This document shows, piece after piece, positions 34,538-40,811 of a DNA stretch of 49,042 nt. Under the pieces are notes generated by a model. It worked only from the letters and a program-made list of their open reading frames with translations, had not been told where the DNA came from and did not search any database. Position numbers and translations under genes: made by a program. The DNA comes from a virus, in the IMG/VR virus record IMGVR_UViG_3300025674_007600, positions 1 to 49,042 of that record, one strand, 5' to 3'. Every line of letters starts with the position of its first letter. Position 1 is the stretch's first letter.

Positions 34538-34563
34538 GACATAAACCCTCCCCGTTTTACTGT

Positions 34564-34574
34564 TTATAAATAGT
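34564..34574 (-). promoter_or_regulatory. Intergenic ACTATTTATAA motif after the tmRNA
   Basis: The second copy of the ACTATTTATAA element on the coding strand, in the gap between the tmRNA 3' end and the coiled-coil membrane protein, 26 bases before its start codon. The opposite strand holds TATAAATA. Whether it acts as a promoter for the downstream gene is not known. Confidence 0.4.
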
Positions 34575-34598
34575 TTTGCGTTAGAGAAAAGACAGAAA

Positions 34599-34955
34599 TG
34601 GAGGTGGCGGGAATCGAACCCGCGTCCAGAATAAAATTCAATTCAAGTCATCCACAGGCTTGGCTTGTGCTGTCTTCACTCACAAGCAAGTATAGGCGTT
34701 AACACATCAACCAGCTCTCAGCGCCGAAAAGCTCCACCTACTACAAGTAGGGTAACCATTTTGATTTTTACAACTTGTCTGTTGTGTTGACCAGATTGGA
34801 TAGAAGGCCCTGGTCAGCCTCCTTGATTAAGCCGCTAGGCGGACGGAATCAAAGTGTGCGTTGTTGTTGGCAACTAATTTGTTTTTGATTTTTTGAGTCA
34901 TCACGACTGCCTGCACTATTCTCTTCATTTACCCTGTCGAATCCAGTGCACCCCC
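34599..34955 (-). ncRNA. ssrA: tmRNA (ssrA), one-piece, with a 14-residue tag
   Basis: The 5' end GGGGGTGCACTGGATTCGAC and the 3' end ...GGACGCGGGTTCGATTCCCG...CACCTCCA are diagnostic tmRNA ends. The acceptor stem pairs GGGGGTG with CACCTCC (one G-U); the T-arm is GCGGG-TTCGATT-CCCGC; part of helix P2 pairs AGAATA (34922-34917) with TATTCT (34633-34628). CCA is not encoded. The tag starts after TTAGTT at GCC (34871) and reads ANNNAHFDSVRLAA, then TAA (34829-34827). LAA is the usual ClpXP-recognised end. tmRNA with SmpB frees stalled ribosomes and tags their products for breakdown. No smpB gene is seen here, so host SmpB would be needed. The RNA is unpermuted, unlike alphaproteobacterial tmRNA. 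Confidence 0.95.
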
Positions 34956-35309
34956 TTAATCTTCAAAGTAAGAAACTGGATCATATTTCTTTTTCTGTAT
35001 ATGGAATTCGTTATGTTTCAGTCCTAGAAAATGCATTGTCTCTACTTGCGTCCTAGTAGCAGAGTAAGCATACTTAAATATAGCGTCTCTTACTATCTCT
35101 GTCAAGTTAAACCATATAGGAATTCCGTAAAGACGGCTATTGACTGGCTTTGTGGAGAGTTCTAATTTTAGACCTATGACTTCTTCTAGGCTCAGAGAAG
35201 AGAGCATTGTCTCAAATTCATCATTTGATCTTTTCTCTTGACGTAGCTTCTTACTTAGACTATAGTAGGTATTGCGTCCTTTCCTTTGTTTCTTTCTCTT
35301 CCAAGACAT
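34956..35309 (-). CDS. Small basic protein with HTH-like C-terminus
   Basis: 117 residues, very basic at the N-terminus (MSWKRKKQRKGRNTYYSLSK). Near the C-terminus 'SATRTQVETMHFLGLKHNEF' plus 'HIQKKKY' has the spacing of a Fis-type helix-turn-helix, though not strong. 'LEEVIGLKLELSTKPVNSRLYG' suggests a helical core. It probably binds nucleic acid. The stop TAA ends at 34956, immediately before the tmRNA 5' end at 34955, so the mRNA must be cut exactly at that boundary for tmRNA maturation. I do not recognise the family. Confidence 0.7.
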   Translation of the reverse strand: MSWKRKKQRKGRNTYYSLSKKLRQEKRSNDEFETMLSSLSLEEVIGLKLELSTKPVNSRLYGIPIWFNLTEIVRDAIFKYAYSATRTQVETMHFLGLKHNEFHIQKKKYDPVSYFED

Positions 35310-35310
35310 A

Positions 35311-36144
35311 TTATAGATCTATAATCTCTAATAGATCTTCTAAATTACCTTCTTCTTTATCTTCTCCTGGTTGCACTCCAGCTTTTTCTTGTTCATATTC
35401 TGGAGTTGTAGGTTCAGGTAAGTTCTTGGTAAGAACTTCTTCAAATCTATCTCTCCAAAGAAGAATGTTAGTTTTTAGATAATCATGATAAATTTCTCTA
35501 TCTTCATCATTTGCTAATACACTAAAGTCAGTAACAATAGCAGCCTGAATCTGCTTGAATGTTTCAATAGCAGCATTTCTTCCAGTTTCATCATTTTCGT
35601 TACCTTCAATACCACGAGTTACTAACTCTTCTTCATCGGAAATTTCAATTCCTTCTTCATCTTCCTCTTCTTCACCAGAGGGCAGAATATCATCTCCGAT
35701 ATCAATGAAGTTTTCATCATCAGCAGTTTCTTCTTTTTCACCACCAACTTCAATTTCGATCTCTTCTTCAAGATCTTGCTCGTCACTTGGTTCCGGAGCA
35801 TCTATGTTAGTGTTAATAGGAGCAAGAAGGTTGTCAATACCATTAACAAGGTGAGCAATGTAAGACTTTCTCTGTGATTCATCCGTGGTCAGGTTCAAAT
35901 AGTCATCACGGATCTGTGGAACGATCTTCTTAAGAGTGTCTCTTAACTTATTGATTCCAGTCTTCTGATGGGGAACTTCATCGCCAATAGCAATTTTTTC
36001 CTTAAGAAGTTTGCGAATAACACCACGAAGTTCAGTCTCTTCGTTAAGAGCCTTTTGAACCTTCTTGGTCTTTGCGGTTGTTAAAACCTTTCTGATATTT
36101 TCTCTCAAAAGCTGTTCAGCAATAAAGTCGTTTCTGTCTTTCAT
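35311..36144 (-). CDS. Acidic phage protein with FIAE-type N-terminus
   Basis: 277 residues. The N-terminus MKDRNDFIAEQLLRENIRKV contains FIAE, the same four residues that precede the prohead protease cut in T4 internal proteins (MKTYQEFIAE). The middle (about 120-185) is highly acidic and disordered, rich in Glu/Asp (EEEIEIEVGGEKEETADDEN). Flanking helical segments have no known motif. It may be a scaffold-like or internal head protein. The stop TAA of this gene and the ATG of its downstream neighbour are separated by only a base. The leader comparison is suggestive, not proof. Confidence 0.65.
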   Translation of the reverse strand: MKDRNDFIAEQLLRENIRKVLTTAKTKKVQKALNEETELRGVIRKLLKEKIAIGDEVPHQKTGINKLRDTLKKIVPQIRDDYLNLTTDESQRKSYIAHLVNGIDNLLAPINTNIDAPEPSDEQDLEEEIEIEVGGEKEETADDENFIDIGDDILPSGEEEEDEEGIEISDEEELVTRGIEGNENDETGRNAAIETFKQIQAAIVTDFSVLANDEDREIYHDYLKTNILLWRDRFEEVLTKNLPEPTTPEYEQEKAGVQPGEDKEEGNLEDLLEIIDL

Positions 36145-38111
36145 CTTAAGACTCCCTTACCTATTAAATAGTTTAGAACCTCTTCAACAACCTCGTCAGT
36201 TCTCTTTCTGACGGGGCTCCCAGAGTAACCAGCAACAGAGCCGCCAGCCATTGAGGACATCTCTTCTAAAGGCACCTCCGGTCCAGGCTCCACACCCAGG
36301 ATAGAAAGAACCTCCTCAGGGCTCGTCTCGTCCGGTATGAAGTCTTCCAAGCCGGCGCCGGCATCAAGAGCCGCCCTAAAGTCACGAGCGCTCAGAGCGT
36401 CCTCTGGGGACGCGACAAAGGCACAACTAATTGGGTCTTCTATCTGAACACCTTCGCGGGCATACTTTTCAAAGTTTGCCTTGAAGCGGGACTCGTCACC
36501 ACCCTTCGTACTACAGCCAGGAATGACAGTATCACCCGGCTGGGCCATCTCTGGTTTATCGTCCTCGTTTGCAACAAACTGGTAAGTTGCTGAAACTGGG
36601 GAGTTCACGGGCGAGCGAATAACTTCCACTTTGTCAGAAAGTCCGGCGTCTCTTAAGTATAGATTCCAAATTGCTTTCGAAACACCAAAATCAACATCAC
36701 GACCACTTGGCGTTCTTCTTGCAAGCGGAGAAACCATAATAACAACCTTGTCGGCAAGTCCGGCATAATGTTTTATCATTTCCAGGTGTCCCTTGTGAGG
36801 AGGCTTGAAAGCCCCAGGAACAACAGCAACTGTCTGGCCACCAGCCTGCTCTTCCTCATCAAGTTTGCGAAGAGCAGGGACATTACCACGGCCATACTTG
36901 AAAAGTCCGAGCAATTGATTCATCGGTGCAAAGTTACCAGTAAATTTGTAAGTTACGCCGTCGTAGTCAAAGACAAAGCCCTCTGCTGCTGTAGAAACAC
37001 CCTCAACGGACTTCAACTTGTTCATCTGCCTTTGGAGGATCGCCATGGCTTCACCAGAACCGCTCCCCTCGATGGCCTCAACGGCTCTCTGAAGCTCTGC
37101 ACGAAGTCTTCCGACCTCTGCCTGGTTGTCTAAGATGAACGCGCTCTCAAGCCCTTTGAGCATCTCTACGGAGAAGTCGTGCACGATCTCCTCTACAGGA
37201 GAGATAGCAGCCTTTTTAAGGTTTCCGGCGCTCTTAACCAACTCGTCAATAGCCTTACGCATTTGGGTGTCACCGGCCGGAATCAACTTGCGAACCTTTA
37301 CAAGGCTTGCACCCTTTTCCTTAAAAATGCGCTTCATAAGTTCTTTCTTAACATCCAATGGTAGGTCTATTCTCTTATCAACCATGTCGCTTACGCGAGA
37401 AACCATATATTCAGCGACAGTTTGGTTGTCAGAGATCCCAGCATCGGAAATCACTTTCTCAAGGCGAGCATTAGCAACAGCAACTGCTTTGTCGTCGCTC
37501 AATGCTTGCAACTTACGAATCGCGTTCATTTGAACAAGGAACTTACCAACTTCTCTTCCTGTTTGTCGGCTTTCCAAGGCATTTGCCAGACGAAAAGCGT
37601 TAGAAGACACATCACGACCGGTCGCCTTTCCGGTTTCACGGTCATACTCGTTATGTCCAACCCGGTGAATGGTTAAAGTAGGAAGATCATAGTTGATAAC
37701 ATTGGCAGATCTTGGATCCTGAACCTCGGCGTTGTAGTAGATGTTCGTGTTTGGTCCGAAGATCTCGATCTGCTCTTCTTCTGACATTTGACCAACAACA
37801 TCTTCAAAAGCAGCAAATGCTTCCGTAAAGGCTTTTTCTAGGGCACCACGACCACCAAACTTTTCAGCAAGACCCGCAGCAGTTAGACCTCCACTCTTAA
37901 TGTTGCCCTTGTTACGAGCAGCACGAGCAGTCCCAGTCTTAACATCATAGGACAACTGGAGGTTTTGACCATCAGTTTTCTCTGTTCCTTCGAGTTCTCC
38001 ATTAGAGGCTGCTTGAAAGATGTTTTTCATTTCAGCAAATGTTAATTCCGGGTTGTCATAAAGGTGATTCATGTGTCCTGCGACACCACCCTCAGAAAGA
38101 ATAGAAGTCAT
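36141..38111 (-). CDS. Ligase-like / NMNAT-like nucleotidyltransferase fusion
   Basis: 656 residues with two nucleotidyltransferase domains. N-terminal: 'EGTEKTDGQNLQLSY' (41-55) has the KxDG motif I of DNA/RNA ligases and capping enzymes (Lys45), 'NIYYNAEVQ' (123-131) resembles motif III, and 'AEGFVFDYDGVTYKFTGN' (376-393) holds motifs IV (EGFVF) and V (YKF, Lys389). C-terminal: 'VVPGAFKPPHKGHLEMIKHY' (430-449) has the HxGH motif of NMN adenylyltransferase-like enzymes (His439, His442). A helical insert lies between motifs III and IV. This suggests covalent nucleotidyl chemistry linked to nucleotide or NAD synthesis, perhaps RNA repair with an NAD supply. Conservative stop: exact substrates cannot be given. 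Confidence 0.72.
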   Translation of the reverse strand: MTSILSEGGVAGHMNHLYDNPELTFAEMKNIFQAASNGELEGTEKTDGQNLQLSYDVKTGTARAARNKGNIKSGGLTAAGLAEKFGGRGALEKAFTEAFAAFEDVVGQMSEEEQIEIFGPNTNIYYNAEVQDPRSANVINYDLPTLTIHRVGHNEYDRETGKATGRDVSSNAFRLANALESRQTGREVGKFLVQMNAIRKLQALSDDKAVAVANARLEKVISDAGISDNQTVAEYMVSRVSDMVDKRIDLPLDVKKELMKRIFKEKGASLVKVRKLIPAGDTQMRKAIDELVKSAGNLKKAAISPVEEIVHDFSVEMLKGLESAFILDNQAEVGRLRAELQRAVEAIEGSGSGEAMAILQRQMNKLKSVEGVSTAAEGFVFDYDGVTYKFTGNFAPMNQLLGLFKYGRGNVPALRKLDEEEQAGGQTVAVVPGAFKPPHKGHLEMIKHYAGLADKVVIMVSPLARRTPSGRDVDFGVSKAIWNLYLRDAGLSDKVEVIRSPVNSPVSATYQFVANEDDKPEMAQPGDTVIPGCSTKGGDESRFKANFEKYAREGVQIEDPISCAFVASPEDALSARDFRAALDAGAGLEDFIPDETSPEEVLSILGVEPGPEVPLEEMSSMAGGSVAGYSGSPVRKRTDEVVEEVLNYLIGKGVLR

Positions 38112-38122
38112 TTTGTTATTCC

Positions 38123-38503
38123 TTACTTTTTGAAGGCTCTTTTTAGGGCCTCACGGACAAGTGTGCGAATCTGGGCTTCGTCAAGCTTCTTATCGCTCTT
38201 TTTCTCCTCAGAATCACCCTTTGCGTCCTTAGCAGCATCCTTCATAGGCTCTTCCTTATCGCCGTCCTTGTCAAGATCAAGAAAATCAGGCTTAGAGCCT
38301 TCTTCCATCATAGGACAGCCGCAAGGGCTCATACCGCATCTGGGGCACATTCCCTCGTCCATGCAGTTAGACTCACCAAGTTCGCCTTCTCCCATGCAAT
38401 TTGACTCGTCAATGACTTCTTCCTCTTCTTCCATCTTTCCGTAGCCGTAAGCTTCGGTAAGACGCTGGAACATCTCTTTGTTCTTCCACTCGTTGAGTTT
38501 CAT
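38123..38503 (-). CDS. Possible internally started 126-residue protein
   Basis: Inside the zincin gene, AAAGGAGAAACCAAAATG places a strong ribosome site 8 bases before ATG 38503, in frame with the long gene. The 126-residue product would be MKLNEWKNKEMFQRLTEAYG..., an acidic protein with CxxC pairs, an EF-hand-like LDLDKDGDKEEP and the basic end. A start MKxxxW...LTE resembles the leader of the 43-48 kb cluster. Either separate translation from this site or a fused single product is possible; both share the same stop. Confidence 0.4.
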   Translation of the reverse strand: MKLNEWKNKEMFQRLTEAYGYGKMEEEEEVIDESNCMGEGELGESNCMDEGMCPRCGMSPCGCPMMEEGSKPDFLDLDKDGDKEEPMKDAAKDAKGDSEEKKSDKKLDEAQIRTLVREALKRAFKK

Positions 38504-38956
38504 TTTGGTTTCTCCTTTTTGGTAGTAAAAAGACTCTTGCAATTGTGCTCTGTACTGCTCTTCCCAGTTTCTAAAGCACATATTTCCTTTTTCATAGGCT
38601 TCGCGCTCTATTTCTCTCAAATAATCGTCATTTTGAAAGTAATCTTCGCCATAAGTGGGCTTTCGATCAAACTTTCCATCACAATTCTGCTTATGATGTA
38701 CCAACTCGTGCGAAAGTGACCTCATAATGTCTTTTGGGTGCCTTCCAGTCGTAAAAAGCGTCACCGAGTAGTCATTTGGGTCATAAAAAGCAGTTTTTCC
38801 AAGTGGATTCGCTGCATTTTGCTCGTCGTGGACGAATTTTATGCAAACAGGCTCAGAAAAACCCATTTTTTGACGTGCAAAAGGCAAAAAACTGCTCAAA
38901 AGCGGTTTCATGCCGTTCATATCAAGGTTAGAGTTGTTGACAATGCGATATTTCAT
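38123..38956 (-). CDS. Zincin-like protein with acidic, Cys-rich C-terminus
   Basis: 277 residues. 'IMRSLSHELVHHKQNCDG' contains HELVH (His83, Glu84, His87), followed at about 113-117 by 'LREIEREAYEKGN', whose Glu may be the third zinc ligand. From residue 152 a different part begins: MKLNEWKNKEMFQRLTEAYG, acidic/Cys-rich stretches (CPRCGMSPCGC), then LDLDKDGDKEEP, like an EF-hand loop, and a basic end (RTLVREALKRAFKK). The second part has its own ribosome site and start (see 38123-38503), so the gene may give two products. ATG 38956. Confidence 0.75.
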   Translation of the reverse strand: MKYRIVNNSNLDMNGMKPLLSSFLPFARQKMGFSEPVCIKFVHDEQNAANPLGKTAFYDPNDYSVTLFTTGRHPKDIMRSLSHELVHHKQNCDGKFDRKPTYGEDYFQNDDYLREIEREAYEKGNMCFRNWEEQYRAQLQESFYYQKGETKMKLNEWKNKEMFQRLTEAYGYGKMEEEEEVIDESNCMGEGELGESNCMDEGMCPRCGMSPCGCPMMEEGSKPDFLDLDKDGDKEEPMKDAAKDAKGDSEEKKSDKKLDEAQIRTLVREALKRAFKK

Positions 38957-38964
38957 CGTAATAA

Positions 38965-39207
38965 TTAGTTTTCTTCAACCGTTTTTGTTTGGTAAGCCAT
39001 TTTTTTCAAGTTTATACACAAAATTTCTTTGTGTGTCTGGTCATTGAAGTCTAAAACCGTCGCAAAAGCGACTTTTCGTCCTCCAACCTCCTTCAAAAAG
39101 ACATTTTGAACAACACCAGACATATTTTTTCCTATTTTATTCCACCAAACAAGGTCTCCAACCTTAAATTTGTCTTTTTTTCCAAAAGATTCGCTCTTGA
39201 TAAGCAT
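38965..39207 (-). CDS. Small SH3/KOW-like barrel protein
   Basis: 80 residues. 'KDKFKVGDLVWWNKIG' then 'SGVVQNVFLKEVGGRKVAFA' and 'EILCINLKKMAY' look like a five-strand SH3/KOW-type barrel, as found in small phage proteins of unknown role. It follows the C1q-like virion protein gene by 2 bases and precedes the zincin gene. Nothing shows a catalytic site. Function unknown, perhaps nucleic-acid or protein contact. Confidence 0.65.
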   Translation of the reverse strand: MLIKSESFGKKDKFKVGDLVWWNKIGKNMSGVVQNVFLKEVGGRKVAFATVLDFNDQTHKEILCINLKKMAYQTKTVEEN

Positions 39208-39209
39208 TC

Positions 39210-40811
39210 TTAGCTCTTTTTGTCGCCTGGTTTGACAATTGGGGGCTCTTTTGTTTGACCAAAACAGCGACCACGAAGGGAAAGTGGGCCTGGAACACCC
39301 AAAACAAACGGAACTTGGTCGGTCAAGCGGCTTCTTTGGGGCGTTAGCGTGTCGATGTCAAAGGTTTTTAGGTCAAAATCGTCTGCGATCTGTGCTTGCG
39401 GGGTAGATTCTGTAGTTACTTCAAGTCCTCGGCTCTCAAGATCAAGCGCTGGAGTCCCTGAGTCGATTTTGAAAATAGAAATTGTACTGTCTTGCTTGAA
39501 GAAATCATTAACTTGTGTTGATTGAAACCCTATTTCAATGTAATCATCAACAGCAACATCAACAATTAAACAATAACTTTTTTCTCTGGGAAGCCAGTTA
39601 TTAGCAAGATGAAATCTACTTGTGTAAACTGTTGCTCCATTTTTCTTTAAAAAGAATGTTCTTTTACCATTTCCCGCACCATCTATCACAATTTGAGAAA
39701 TAATAAAATATTTACCAGCCCTATCGAATGTAAATCTGCCATTACTTTTTGTAAAAGTAATATTGGTGGTTGGTATAAGCTCTGCAATATTTAAGGCACT
39801 CCAGTTTGTCTCATCAAAACAGTTATAATCTGTCCCAGCAGAAGAAGTTAAGAGTTGGCCATCTGAGTCACAGGTGAAGCTCAAGTAGGCGCCGGGTTCG
39901 TTGGCATCGTATGAAATATCAAAAATTCCAGTGGTGGAGCCAGATAGGATTTGAAAAGGGTTTACTCCGTCGCCTTCAATGCCTGTTTGCATGTATTGTG
40001 TTGTTTGAAAATCTTCTATAAGAGAATAAGCACTTTGATAAGGATCGGAGCCCTGTCTTATTTCTGCACCCGCATCTGCAATCTCAGAACCATTTTTTGA
40101 AAAATTAATTGTTTGAATCATGTTGCTGTCGCCGCCCGCAGAGTTTATGTTTGTCAAAACATTGGCAAAGAGCAGAAACTTTTTATCAGCATTGACAGTG
40201 AACCTACCATTGCTACTATTGTAATTTACATTATTTGAACTAGAGATTTCAGAGGTAGTGTCTGTTCCCATAGTTTTATCAGAAATATCCTGTGTACCAT
40301 TTGCATTATATACAATTTGTCCATAATCGTTTTGTATTCTAAAAATACTAACATACGAACCCTTTTCATGAATCAAACCGGCGCCGGGCGCAGTAGAAGT
40401 TTGCTTTGATGCAAAATTTAGATATTGACCTGCACTTAATTGCAAAACATGAGAAAATAAATAATCTCTTGGCTCAATAGCGGCGTTGGCATAGAGTTGG
40501 CTACTTTCATAAACTTCAGAACCATCGACATCTATTCTGCCTTGCATAAACGCAGCCGACGCCACTTCTAGCTGCGCGCAAACGCTATAAAAAACAACAT
40601 AATTCCCAGATTCTGCAACCGTAAACCTCCCATTGGTAGGATCGAATGTTACATTACTAGTGCCCACAGAGCTAGATGTAAATGTTGTACTTGAATAATT
40701 ATCTTCATCAAAAGTATCGTAATAACCAGTACCAGTTTTAGTATTAGAATCTAAAATGGTATAAACAGAAAAATATGAGGGATTAAACTTTTTTATTTTA
40801 CATACAGCCAT
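39210..40811 (-). CDS. Virion protein with three C1q/TNF-like domains
   Basis: 533 residues. The pattern 'NGRFTV/F...G.Y.v......' occurs three times: 'TNGRFTVAESGNYVVFYSVC', 'SNGRFTVNADKKFLLFANVL' and 'SNGRFTFDRAGKYFIISQIV', each preceded by a strand with Phe and followed by 'F.....V..Y'. Domains end in 'YVSIFRIQ' and 'STISIFKID', the conserved last C1q strand. C1q/TNF-like jelly rolls in phage tips form trimers that bind receptors or other proteins. The C-terminal 80 residues are Pro-rich and flexible. Start is ATG 40811 overlapping the upstream stop; the frame three bases longer begins at GTG. Confidence 0.82.
   Translation of the reverse strand: MAVCKIKKFNPSYFSVYTILDSNTKTGTGYYDTFDEDNYSSTTFTSSSVGTSNVTFDPTNGRFTVAESGNYVVFYSVCAQLEVASAAFMQGRIDVDGSEVYESSQLYANAAIEPRDYLFSHVLQLSAGQYLNFASKQTSTAPGAGLIHEKGSYVSIFRIQNDYGQIVYNANGTQDISDKTMGTDTTSEISSSNNVNYNSSNGRFTVNADKKFLLFANVLTNINSAGGDSNMIQTINFSKNGSEIADAGAEIRQGSDPYQSAYSLIEDFQTTQYMQTGIEGDGVNPFQILSGSTTGIFDISYDANEPGAYLSFTCDSDGQLLTSSAGTDYNCFDETNWSALNIAELIPTTNITFTKSNGRFTFDRAGKYFIISQIVIDGAGNGKRTFFLKKNGATVYTSRFHLANNWLPREKSYCLIVDVAVDDYIEIGFQSTQVNDFFKQDSTISIFKIDSGTPALDLESRGLEVTTESTPQAQIADDFDLKTFDIDTLTPQRSRLTDQVPFVLGVPGPLSLRGRCFGQTKEPPIVKPGDKKS

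Noticed and set aside
34956-35309. Calling the basic protein before the tmRNA SmpB
   Set aside because: SmpB has a conserved OB-barrel core and NKKA/YE motifs that are not present here; the match is only in size and charge.
36160-36175. Another ACTATTTA near 36.17 kb
   Set aside because: It lies within codons of the ligase-like gene C-terminus (NYL), so it is explained by coding sequence.
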